Below are positions 33,432-44,781 of a DNA stretch of 64,000 nucleotides, one piece after another. The stretch's first letter is position 1; each line of letters starts with the position of its first letter. The notes beneath the pieces were generated by a model. The model saw nothing but the letters and a program-made list of their open reading frames with translations, was not told the origin of the DNA and made no database searches. A program made the position numbers and the translations under genes. Origin of the DNA: Eupeodes corollae (lineage: Eukaryota; Arthropoda; Insecta; Diptera; Syrphidae). The stretch lies in assembly GCF_945859685.1 (NCBI RefSeq), contig NC_079149.1, positions 19,937,118 through 20,001,117 of the forward strand, in the 5' to 3' direction.

Positions 33432-35090
33432 AAATTTAAAAAAGAGGCTGGGTAGCGACCAGCACTGATAACTTCCCATCACGTCTGTCGATTTGTCTCG
33501 CTTAAATATTTCTAGGTTTTCGCGTTGGGTTAAAAGAGTGGTTAGTTGAATTATTCTTAAACATTTTAAAATTACCAACAATATGGTACCCGTGGCATGA
33601 TGGTTAGTGCGTTGGACTGTCATGCTAGAGGTCTTGGGTTTGATCCCTGCCTATGCCATCTAAAGTCTTTTCACGGGTACTGCCTCTTGCGAGGAATTGA
33701 CAAATTCTCCAAGAGTAACCATTGTCATGAAAAAGTGCTTTCTCAAAATTAGCCGTTCGGAGTCGGCATATAAACTGTAGGTCCCCTCCATTCCTGACAA
33801 CATTACTCGCACACACGAATGGTTGAGAGTTGTTAGTCACTAGGCCTTGGTTCTCAACGGACTGTCGCGCCACCCAATTTATTTATTTATAACAATATTT
33901 TTCATATAAAGAAATTCTAGTTTTGTTTAGAAGCATTTCTTAAATTTTTACAAATTGGATGAATGAAATTAATTTGGGAGATATCAATTGGATTGTTGGA
34001 TTTTTATAAAAAAAAACAAAAGAAAATCCAAAACAATATTTTCCGTGAAATAAAAAAAGTTTGGAGACAATATTTTTAATTTTTATTCGAATCGAAATTA
34101 AATTCTTACCAAGTTTAAGTATTGTTTTTTGTTAAGTTTTTATTTTTTGTAAAAAAAACTGTCCATTAGATTTTTCTCAAAATTTTACTGAATGTTGATA
34201 ACAATACTTTTTAAAAGATAAAAGTAGTGTAAAGCCAATATCTCTAAGTTTCGAAAAGATATTGGAGCCGAAAATCAATTTTTACCAGTTTTTATTAATT
34301 TGTTTGTTTAGGTTTTTATTTAAAAAAAAAAAAACTGTCAATTCAATTTTTCTCAAAATTTGTCAGAATGTTTAAAATAATATTTCTTATAAGTTTATGT
34401 AAGCTGGAAGCCAAAATCTCAGATTTTTGACAAGATATCCTGTCAATCCATTTGTCTTGCTTAAAACTTAAAAAAAAAAAACATTAATTGCAATATTTTG
34501 TGTGGGATAAATAATTTGAAGTCAATATTTTTCTTTGCTCTCCTTATACTTGAGTCAAAAACCATGTCGTATAAGTTTTGTCTTATTTTTTGTAGGCTTT
34601 CGAATTTTTGAAAAAAAATTAATTAAAAATTTCCAAAAAACAGTTCGCAAATCATGAAAAAGTCTGATTTCAAAACCTATTTTGTTCACGACATTTTTAG
34701 TTGAAAATAAAGACTTGTATTTTTCTAAGAAAATTTTGCACAAAAAGCAATCATTTTGAAGTCAATATATTTTGAATTTACGAGATATCGAGAACCGAAT
34801 TAATTGTTACCAATTTTTTGTAGATTTTATGTTTTATGAAAAAAAAATGACTGAGATTTGTATATAAAATTTACTGAATATATTTTTTGTAAGATGTCAT
34901 TAGTTTGAAGCCAATATCCTTAATTTTTGAATGATATAATTTGAGCCGAAAATAATTTCTTAGTAACTTTAAGTTATGCTTTATTTTTTATAAAAATATT
35001 TCGATTTTTCTTAAAATTTTAGAAGATGTCAAAAACGATATTCTTCGTTACAATTAATGTTTCTATTATTAATTTTAATTTTTTTGTCAA
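33432..35090 (-). repeat. copy of the ~173-bp-unit family, reverse, split by a SINE
   Basis: The right-end motif comes first (AAAGAGGCTGGGTAGCGACC, then GATAACTTCCCATCACGTC). After the inserted SINE (33585-33890) the T-rich units continue, with ACTGTC marks at 34158 and 34334 (176 bp apart). The units run to about 35090 with increasing decay; the leader end is not clear. Confidence 0.7.
33585..33890 (+). mobile_element. SINE, complete copy, tRNA-derived
   Basis: 306 bp flanked by the 8-bp direct repeat AACAATAT (33577-33584 and 33891-33898). The head is tRNA-like: A-box-like TGGCATGATGG at 33593-33603 and B-box GGTTTGATCC at 33637-33646, as required for RNA polymerase III. The body contains CGGGTACTGCCTCTTGCGAG and GTAGGTCCCC, and the tail ends CGCCACCCAATTTATTTATT with TTTA repeats. 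At least four other copies in the window share the body. The uninterrupted target is visible in a sister repeat at 9344-9351. Confidence 0.88.
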
Positions 35091-35099
35091 AATCATGCC

Positions 35100-36025
35100 A
35101 GTTTACTTAACATAGAAATTAGGAAGTTATTAGACTGGGACCGATTTGTCGAGTTGAACATTTTGACATTTCTCGACGTTTTAAAGTCCCTAGAGTCAAA
35201 ATAAAAGATTTTCAGAAAGATGTCAATAGGTTTTTCGTCAAGCATAGCTCATGAACCAGAAGACCTATCAACTTCAAATAGATTTAGTTATACAGATAAT
35301 AATGCAGACAAAATCAAAAAGGGCTCTTAACAAAATTGCGTGGGTGTTTTTTTTTTTTACCGTAGCAGTTTGGTTAACCTTAATATCTGACGAACCAATG
35401 ACACTAGAGAATTGAATTAAATTTTATATTATACTATATAAATTTTATAATATACCACTATATTTTTGGAAAAAATCCAATCAAAGGTTTTTTTATAAAT
35501 TTGAAGAGAATTTTGCGAATAAAATATAATTTCATCTCCAAAACAATTTTGTGCAACGAAAAACAAATTGACTGTTTTTTTTAATGAAAAAAAGAACTTA
35601 AAAAACAGTACTCAAAATTGGAAAAAATTGAGCTTTGACTCAAACATCTTTTCAAAAATTTAAGATTATGGCTTCTTACTAATTTTAACTTATAAGAAAT
35701 ATTATTTTCAACATTCGGAAAAATTTTGAAAAAAATCTTACTGACAGTTCTCTTACGACTCAAATTAAAAATATTATTTTCAAGCTCATTTTATTTCACA
35801 GAAAATATTGTTTTCAATATTCAGTTCGTTTTCAGTTCTTGATCTCAAATCAAATCAATTTCATTCATCCAACTTGTAAAAATTTGAGAAATAAAATTGG
35901 TAGAAATCTGTTTTCGACTAAAAATCTATTTACAAAAACTAGATTTTCAAACTAAACTGTTTCGTGATATGAAAAATATTGTTGGTAATTTTAAAGTTTT
36001 TAAGAATAATTCAACTCACAACTTT
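35100..36025 (+). repeat. copy of the ~173-bp-unit family, forward, decayed
   Basis: Begins AGGAAGTTATTAGACTGGGA, then CCGATTTGTC and TTTCTCGACGTTTTAAAGTC. The CGTACG array is deleted. The conserved AAAATTGCGTGGGTG block is at about 35333. T-rich units follow to about 35880, and the right part (ACTAGATTTTCAAACTAAAC) is at about 35938. Confidence 0.65.
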
Positions 36026-36029
36026 AGTA

Positions 36030-36250
36030 ACCCAACAGAAAACCTACAAACTTTGAACAACAAAATTTATTTGAATGCGATATCTCTACTGGTTCTTGAA
36101 ATATGGACAATAAAAAAAAGGTTCTCGGACGTACGTACACACGTACCCCCACACATCTTTCTTAAAATCTTTTATATACAAAAATTCAAGGCACCTTAAA
36201 ACGTAAAGAAATGTTAAAATTTTCAATCCGAAAAATCCGACAGATATAAC
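36030..36250 (-). repeat. leader of the ~173-bp-unit family, reverse
   Basis: GGTTCTTGAAATATGGAC, a short array GGACGTACGTACACACGTAC, AATCTTTTATATAC and TTTCAATCCGAAAAATCCG match the leader in reverse orientation, facing the forward copy just upstream. Scraps of internal units continue to about 36500. Confidence 0.6.
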
Positions 36251-36499
36251 AATTGTATATAAAGAAGAATAACGTTTTTGACATCTAGTATATATTTTTT
36301 GAAAAAAAAAAAACAATTTCAAAACATTAAAGCTTAAATCTGGTAAAAATTAATTTTCAACTTAATTATCTTCAAAACGAATAAAGATATTGATTAACAA
36401 CTTTTTCAAATTAAACAAAAAAGTTTGGTAGCATATTTTAAAATTTCTTAAGAAATCTAATTGACAGTGTTTTTTGTATAAATTTAAGTAAAGCTAAAA

Positions 36500-39185
36500 A
36501 TATTACTAATTTGGTTTAACGACTCGAAAATCTTTACAGACAACTTCAGGTTTTGATTGCATACTTTTTTGAAATTGTAGTATCCGTAGTGTGGTTGTAA
36601 GTGTCATTCAAGAAACTAGAAGTTCGTAAACCTGTCTGTCCAATATAAAAGCTTTATTAAGGGTACTATACTAGTGTCTCTTACATAGAATTTCCAAATC
36701 CATTAAAAGTAATTTTCAAATCCCAAAATAAGTAATTATTATCATGGAAAAAATGAACATTATCGTTCTTTACGAACTTCGAAGTTACCTAAAATTTTCA
36801 TTTACTTTTAAAATTCTAGTTCTTTAAATGACAACATGACTTATTTACATTTAGCCTCATTTTTTATATTTGAAAGTACTTTTTAACAGTTAACTTTTTC
36901 CAAAATTGATAAAGACGTCCGCAATTTATGTAAAAGTCAAAAAATTGGTCTTATTGCCAAAAATTAAGTATCAATTCGGTTGATGACATTTTAATACATT
37001 ATATCATTTTTAGACAATTGTTTTTCAATCTTGAAATACTTTTTTTCTGAGTTGATCTTTCTAACCGCTGTCACTTGATTTATTCTATGTTTGGCATTAC
37101 AGAATAAATATTTTAAATTATAAACTTGTATGTTCTCTGCGAGAAGTAGTATTTTGTCTTTTAGTGGAATACTTCACGCCCTTAAAGCTCGTTGAGAAAG
37201 TCTGCAGCGAATTAAAAGTTGTGCATCAGCTGCATAAAAACCAAATACATATTTAATTATAATCCTCAGGCTATTATTATAAATCTACGTTCCATAATTT
37301 AAATGAGTTAATTATAATATCTTAATTAAGGAAAATATAATTACATACTTTATATGTTATTTAAAAACACTCACCTCAAAAAATACAATACTAAAAAGAT
37401 CGCTAACATTGAAATATCACCAACCCAGTAGCTTAATTATTATAATAAGAGTCACACCCACTTACTTAAATTAAATATTAATAAAATAAAACGTAATGCA
37501 ATATTGAGAACTTATTCATCCATAGATTATTGCTCATTAATTTATTTATTTCTACCAAATGCCGTAACGTAAACAGAACACCTTCAATATGTTTATATAT
37601 ATTTTTGTTTTTTATTATTTTAAAAGTGACTTAAGTTAGAGTGAGTAATTAACTTGGTATGTCTTGTCTATGCCTACGTCATAAACATTGATACAAGTGA
37701 AATTACCACTTTTGATCCAACAAATGATCAAACATTGAATTATTGATGATTATTCACGATCAAAAATGGCTGACATAATCTTTCAGCACGTGTGCATTGT
37801 GCAATGCAAGGCAACGATGATGATGCTCTACACGGTAATTAATTATATATGAATGTGTACCTATTCTTAGAAAAAGCGCTATGAATTTTACATATCCTCA
37901 ATGTATATTGTACATTAAACTAATCAATATGCAAATTTATTACATTTCACTTTGAGAATATTGACATAAACAAATGTTCCAGTTGTGGAAACTTTAAATG
38001 TTACGAGCTTCTATCTAAATAAAAACTGCTGTTTGTGGCAGGGAAGAAGTAAATCAAGTGGGATGTGGCATGGGAACTATAAAAATGAAAACTGATGGCA
38101 CACTTAAAAAAAAATCTAATGTATGGCATGTATGACTCAAGCCGGAATTCACGTGAAAAAGTCTTGACTGATGTTGTTTTATATACGACTTTGATGATGG
38201 GAAAAAATAATTTCCATCGAGATGAAGCAATATTGATTGATACAAATTATTTGATCATCTTTGGTAAATCAGAAACATTTGTGTGTGTGTTTCATGAAAA
38301 TTTTAAATGCATTGCGTTAAAAATGTTTCATATAATCTATGTAAGCGGTTTTTCAATAAGAGGTTTAATTCCAAATATTCCTTCAGTTGTCACGTTTAAA
38401 GCTATTATCTTTCAATATTTGACAAGGAAAAACTCAGTTCAGTGGCGGATTTAGAGTTTTGGGAGTTTTGAGAGGGGGAGGGGTCATATGAGCCATAAAG
38501 ATTATGCAGTTAGGGTTTAAAAGTATAAATTTCCTCTAAAGACTTGTCAGTAATTTAACTTATTAACTAAAATCTTAGTTTTTACATAATTCAGAATTTT
38601 TAAAAACTTAAGTAAATGCTTTAAATCATTTTCATAAGGTCTTTTCTGAGGGAAAGAGCAAATATTTATAAGAAGAAACCTTGAATAAGAGATCAACACT
38701 TTGATATTGAGTTTCCTTTAAATTCCTGAAACTCGTCTTCGATTTCATCTTATTTTTTTGACGCACATTAATAGTGTAAGTGATTTTCTTTTAAATACAA
38801 AAGCTTTTAAGTTCTTAAGAAATTAAAGAAATATATATATTTGCTTCGGATGCTCTACAACTGAGATTTTAAAACGAATTTCAAGAATGTACCAAAAGCG
38901 ACACTTTCGTTAAACTAATGGCTAATTGAAAAACATTATGAAGGTTTCTTATTTATTAATCTTATAGATTCAGATTTGAATTTATTTTGTTTATTTCTAA
39001 ACATATTTATAAATTTTACAAAAACACAATTAGCATGGCAATACCGTCTGCCAGGTTGACAAGATAAATTTAAAGTAATTTGAAGCTTTTAATGGTTTCA
39101 TTAAAAAACAAGAATTGTTAAAGAAAAGAAAAAACAAAAATATATCTGTACATTTATGTTTAATTTAAAACCAAGATACATTTAA
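36500..39185. other. AT-rich region without supported genes
   Basis: The largest open frame (38095-38454, +, 119 codons) shows no domain, signal or family features and has the local base composition. CAGTGGCGGATTTAG at about 38440 resembles ends of some hAT-type MITEs, but no partner end was found. Confidence 0.3.
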
Positions 39186-39189
39186 ACTT

Positions 39190-40850
39190 TGATTCAGAAC
39201 CTATCGTAGATTATTCTGTCCCGGTAAGTTTTAGCCACTTTGCAGTACATAATGAGTTTTTCCACTGTCATCTGATTTAAGAGTCTTATCATTTCCTCTT
39301 CCGTAAGTTAATTAGATCCAATGAAGGCTCTCCTACTTTCTACTAGCACAGGGCATTTTTCTTCTGTTACATAAACTGCATTGTCCGAGTCAATCCTCCC
39401 TATGCGGTATATAGTTGAAATGCAGGAGCTTCCCTAGAAGTCTCAGCATCATAGAAAAAACCTCCACACTGTTCTAATCTCTAAAATAGTTATTTGGACC
39501 AAGGTTACGACAGAGATGTTTGTACATTAATCTTTAAATTGAATTTGAAGTTTCTTCTATTCAGCGACTACGGAGATTTTCATCAACCCATGCAATTAAT
39601 TTATACAGTTTAACCCTGCACCATTTCACACCACAAATCCAGTTCGTGCCATTCTGCGTAACAACTACTTCTTTGATTGATTCCATAGAGGCCTACTTTC
39701 TTTGGTAATCTTCCATTGTGCATTTGCAGAACTTTGACTATATTTAGTTCAAAGGTTTAAATAAAAGCGGAGATAGTCCAGTCCCCAGCAAAACCATGTA
39801 ATTTGGTGTGCTGGAGGGGAGATGAAATATTCTTTTAATAAAGAATCTTAGCAGTTTTTCCACACCTTTATACTCTTAGACACTGCTTCAAACACATGAA
39901 ATTTGCTACTATGTGCTATGTTCTTGTTTGAGGAACACTTTGCCCAGGAAGTTCCTATTCCACTTTTTGCTTTCATAAGTTTTTTGACTAAGATGTCTTT
40001 CCATACTAAGATTCTTTGTAAAGCACACTCCTAGATAATTGAATTCTCTCACCTCCTCAATCAAGTTCAAATCGTAGCTCCATTATTTTTCATTTGAGCA
40101 ATTTCTTCCACCTCTGTTCTTAAATATCATTATTTTAGATTTACCTTAATTGACCTTAAGATTTCACGTTAGACCTATGCAACTGGTTTACCATTAGTTT
40201 GCAGTGATTGGGGTGAATAAGAAAACAGCACAATGTCATCGGTATATAATAGTGGTCGTTGTCCCGGCAAATTTCACGCCTCCGCCAATATTGTCAATAA
40301 GTTCATCCGCATAGACCGCAAATAACAAGGGGCTCAACGCACACCCCAGCTAGACGCCTGTTTCAGTCCGAAACCATTCAGAGATTTCCTCTCTATTCCA
40401 AACCGCGTCCATAGTAACATCGTATATAGTTTCTGAGGACTTTACCGAATTTCCTGGGGATGTCCAAAAAGTTTCTATAAGAGCACATTTCTGTCTACCG
40501 CATCAAACGCTGCTTTAAAATCCAGGAAGGAGCAGTAAAGTTTTTGCTTCATAGGTATTTCTCGGGAATGCTCTTAAGGAAAAAAATTTGGTCGACCGTC
40601 GAGTAAACGACTCTGAAACTGGCTTGAAACTGCTTCAATAAACCATTATGAGTAATCCACAAATTAAGTCGTCTTTGCAAAATCGCCGTAAAAATGTTAT
40701 AAGAAGGGTTCAAAAAGCTTATTCCACGATAATTGTTTTGAATACTTCCTTTTTTGTGGATAGGAAAAATTAAAGACTCTTTAAACCCTTCTTGTAAAAT
40801 TCAACTGGAATTCCGTCTGAATCAGCCGCTTTGCCATGCTGTAATTTTTA
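39190..40850 (-). mobile_element. decayed LINE reverse transcriptase remnant
   Basis: Read on the minus strand from about 40830: KHGKAADSDGIPVEFYKKG, LIFPIHKKGSIQNNYRGIS, FLNPSYNIFTAILQRRLN, then LKQFQASFRVVYSTVDQIF. Around 40520 lies the FLDFKAAFDA-like block, and near 40310 a LLFAVYADELIDNI-like block. The catalytic box reads YTDDIVLF (near 40235). C-terminal text continues to about 39200. Stops and frameshifts are frequent. The motif set resembles the LINE remnant at 5.06 kb (R1/I/jockey group; clade not resolved). Confidence 0.7.
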
Positions 40851-41644
40851 TTACATTATTTCTTTATATTATTTTTTTTAATATTCACAAAAATTATGTA
40901 CTTAATGCCTTTTCCTTTTAATTCAAGAACCAAACATTTTTCTCTCCAATTTTTAAGTTTTGTTGAATCCTTTAGGACTAAAATATTTTCAAAACCTTCA
41001 CAATAAACAGTGATTTGTGTGAATATATGTATCTTCTAGAATCAGCTCCAATCTACAAGTCAGCAGACTGATAACGAAAGCTTTAATAGACTCCCGAAAA
41101 TTAGGTCCGAAGAGTCCAAGAAGAATCCATAAAGTGTTTCATATCAAATTCTATTTTACTTTTTCAGGAAAAAAGATCACTAACTAACTTTTTATTTTTT
41201 GGGTTTTTGCATCTATATTTTTGAAGCGTTCCTCTCTGCTATAGCAATGCCAACAAGAACAGAATATATTATTTTTGGAAAAAGCTACGTTTCAACACAA
41301 TATCAAACATTTCTGAGTTAAATGCACCAACAACCATTTAAAATATTGTTTTTTTAGCTCGTAAACAAAGCATACATATATATTTAGAAAACTGTTGGAG
41401 TCTTGGAATGTTTTAATTTGTAAGAAGCCGTACAAATTAAATAGTTAGACCATATCTTGCTAAACATTAGTGTTCTAAAATAACCTAATAACAAAAGTTG
41501 TTACTTTAGCCCTGGAAATATGTTATTTAAATTTTGTCAGCTTCCTTTAGAGAACGTTAAAGAACATTTTTAAGCGGTGCTTAAATACTCCCTGAATACA
41601 AATCAGGATCTACCTTTGGCGTTGACAAATAGAACCCTGTTTTT
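40851..41644. other. AT-rich intergenic segment
   Basis: Nothing recognisable. It separates a LINE remnant from the 41.6-kb inverted-pair element. Confidence 0.3.
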
Positions 41645-42415
41645 TTTTTTTTTGGAAAATCTATCAAAAGCATAGTAGGATCTTACGCGAATAACAATAT
41701 CCGTAGTGTGAATACTGCCGATAAAAGTTAAAGTAGAATCTTACTACGGATGGGTTTTTGACATTTATACGAGTCTCGAATGGATCTTATGTGATTTCGT
41801 TCTCAAATGTTGGTACGATTGATATTGCATTTGTATCTCGATGGCTGTGTTTGTTGAGTAGTTGTGCATTTAGGATCATGTGTTTTCCATTGGGGAAACA
41901 ATAAAATCTATTACTGTTGATATTATTTTGTTTTGTTAATGAAAATGAACTAACTGAGTTTATTTTGCAAGAGAAAATAATTAAAAATATAATTGAGTTT
42001 AGCTATGTTTCCACCGAAGGTTTATCTCAGTTAAGATTAAATAAATATTTTTGGTTTCCACCGCACAAGAAGATTTAAAAATGAATAAGTTTGACAGCAA
42101 TTTTCAAAAATGCAAATGGTGTTCCGATGTTTCTTCTGAAGTGCAAGTGAGATAGTTTGATTCGTGTTAAACAATGAAGAACTGAATAGTTGAGCACCAT
42201 ATAAGAATATGCCAACTTCTCCATGTGCAACTTTTTTTTTTAATTTAATTAAAACAAAACTATATTTTTCGTAAACAAACATGCAAATAAACAGACCATA
42301 ATGCATTATCTGTAAAACCAACCCTTCCACACAGGTTTTTCTTCACAAATTTTGAATCGTCTCCGATCCCCGAAAGGAATCGAGTCGAATCAAGCTAATT
42401 TTAACTTGATTAAGG
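41645..42415 (+). repeat. left member of a long inverted duplicate pair
   Basis: About 770 bp that reappears in reverse complement at 49955-50685 with high identity (my visual estimate is around 85-90%). Landmarks are TAGTAGGATCTTAC, TTTGTATCTCGATGGCTGTG, TTTCCACCGAAGGTTTATCT, TGAGCACCATATAAGAATAT and ATAATGCATTATCTGTAAAA. A 97-codon minus-strand open frame (42037-42330) is interrupted in the partner copy, so coding use is doubtful. It ends near GGAATCGAGTCGAATCAA. Family unknown. Confidence 0.65.
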
Positions 42416-44005
42416 TATATAAAGAATTGAGGCTAGCTTCAGACTCGCTTCAACACCACATTTAGTCTACCCACAAAAACACTCTCTTCTTGAAGCAATT
42501 GTTAAATGAAATTTTTTTATATAGAATCTCAATTTTCAGATGTTTACCATTTCTATTTGAAAATTGTCTATTTTATTAGTTTTTGCTTTTCACAAAACTT
42601 TCTTCTATTAGTATTTTTTTAAATTATTATTCCGACAGATCTTCTTTCAGTTGTACCAATTTTAAATACAAAAATCTGGCTACTGCCAATGCGTTTTCTT
42701 GGGAATTTTCCACTCTCCTAACACGGGTAATATGAAAAATGAATTAATTTAGGTTTTAACTTTTCTTGTAGGTTTGTTTGTTTTGTTGAACTATTTTAAC
42801 GCACAAAATTGAGTTATGAGTCTTCGTAAATAACATTTCTAGATAAAAATCATATTAAATCTGGGTTAAGGAGTAGGCAGACTATATTGCTGCTATTTAA
42901 CTTGTATTTTAAGCTTTTTAATATTGGATACAGACTTTTATACCTACAGGGTTCTACTTTTGTGTCGTTCAAGACCAAACTTTGCAAACAGGAATTTCTT
43001 AATAGAATTCCAGCAATTATTGTAATTGATTGTTATCAACTTGCCCACATTTAAAATCAAACAATTTAATAATAAAAAATTACATGTCTACCAATAATTG
43101 TGTCAAACTGTCCGTCATATTGATGAAGACAAGTTCAATTGAAATTACATACTCGAATATAAAATAACTTTTCTTTTTTTTGTGTCTTGTATGTCTACAA
43201 ACTTAATCACCATTCAATTATATCACAGAGAACATGAAAAATCTTTAATTTTATCAATTCAAATGTCAAAACATAAAATCGGTTTGTCTGATTTGTTGCT
43301 TTACCTATCGGCAACCAGCTCATGTCGGTAAATTAAGACCTATGAATCTTTTTCGTTGTTATAACTATTATTCATGATGTCTTAAAAGAGCTTATCCGAA
43401 GGGGTAAGGAGGGTACAAAGTCCATCCTCAGCTTTTTACAGGTATGTAAGTATATTGATGGCTCATCGATTTCGAATTTGGCGCCATACAGAGGTTCAAA
43501 TAATTTAGGCTGTATTATTTTCCCCACTACAGTGGCGCGCCGATGGCGTTTAGAAACCTTTTGCAAAATTGGTAGACACAATGACGCATAGAGTGTGTCT
43601 CATAAATCATTTGGACTTATAGTCAAGTTTATGAATTGTGAATTTCTTGCCAGAGGTGTTATTTTAGATTGGAACTGTTTGTTTCTTTTTTTAAATTTGT
43701 ATTCGCGAAAATGTTTGCAAAGATATGTTGTTTTTAATATTCGGGCAATGATCTTACAATTTGATTTGTTGCCAAAAAAAAAGAGAAGAAAATTTGAATT
43801 TTTAAAGAAGTCATACACTTGTTTGGAAAAGGTGTTTAGGAAGCCGAATATTATAAGAAATGACTCACGATTCACAGTTTGGAATTATATTTGTCATCCT
43901 TTCTATTTTCTGCATTAATATTTGTTTAAAAAAAAATAAGTACTGGCCCTAAAAGTCAGCCCTGAGGCACATAATATTCCTTGTTTAAATATTTAAATAT
44001 TACTA
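42416..44005. other. intergenic region with two unassigned open frames
   Basis: A minus-strand frame at 43372-43581 (69 codons) lies in a patch less AT-rich than its surroundings (43460-43560, including GTGGCGCGCCGATGGCG). A plus-strand frame at 43595-43918 (107 codons) follows. Neither shows a recognised domain or splice context, and I do not call them genes. Confidence 0.3.
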
Positions 44006-44323
44006 ACTGAACACAATGGTAGAGCTGAATCTGAAGCTTGTAGTACTGTCAAAGTTGAAAAGTACGAAAACAATACACAGCGCTACAATGCGAAGTTGAA
44101 GTTGAAGCGAAAGTTGTGCGAACTTTTACTTTTGAATTCATGCCGCGCAGATTTTTGACATTTGTATGGTTTATATGGTTACTTAAAGGATCAAGTTGAA
44201 AACATTTGACTTGATGTTGTGCTTCACTGTTGTGGAAGTCCTCTACTTCAAAATGCGCTTTTTAAATGACAGCTTCTGCTTTAAGCGTTTTTTAAGCTTC
44301 AAGCTTCACGCATTGTGTTCAGT
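44006..44323. mobile_element. MITE with 13-bp terminal inverted repeats
   Basis: Begins ACTGAACACAATG and ends with its exact reverse complement, CATTGTGTTCAGT; total 318 bp. Subterminal GAAGCTTG and CAAGCTTC also pair. No ORF. I could not see a convincing target duplication, so the superfamily is open. Confidence 0.65.
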
Positions 44324-44607
44324 CGGTTATTTGGAAATGGTATGTAAAATGTCAATTCTTCTTTGACATTTTGAAGGAAAGGCATGAACCACCTAGACTT
44401 TTTGCGGAAAAATTATTAACTTGTTACAATTTTGATGCACATATTTATCCGAACAAGAAACTTCTCACGCTATAAAACTTGAATTGATAGTGTAGCGTAT
44501 TTCGTTGTCCAGTGGGAATTTGGTAGAATCACATAACTACAATAAGTTTCAATGTTCCACTGAGATCTACTATCGTAAATGTCAAGCATTGTATTAATAT
44601 TATGACA

Positions 44608-44781
44608 CTTCACTTTCTTATCCCTTTTCTATCGGCAATAATTGCCGATGAAAAGAGATGAAATAATGAGACGTCAAGCGTATTAAGCGGTGTTCGCATA
44701 TGACTCTTTTTAAAACGATTTATTTTGACGTCTCATCGTTTCATCATCAATTTGTTGTAGAAAAGAGATAAAAAAGTGAAG
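44608..44781. mobile_element. short hairpin MITE (174 bp)
   Basis: The ends CTTCACTTTCTTATCCCTTT and (reverse complement) CTTCACTTTTTTATCTCTTT pair with few mismatches. Inside, GATGAAATAATGAGACGTC pairs with GACGTCTCATCGTTTCATC, so almost the whole element can fold. No target duplication is obvious. Confidence 0.6.

Noticed and set aside
33585..33660. Possible tRNA gene (A and B boxes present)
   Set aside because: It lacks a foldable cloverleaf with paired acceptor stem and is joined to a repeated body and tail; it is the head of a SINE.
38095..38454. 119-codon plus-strand open frame
   Set aside because: No signal peptide, domain, splice signals or compositional shift; lengths like this arise by chance in 64 kb.
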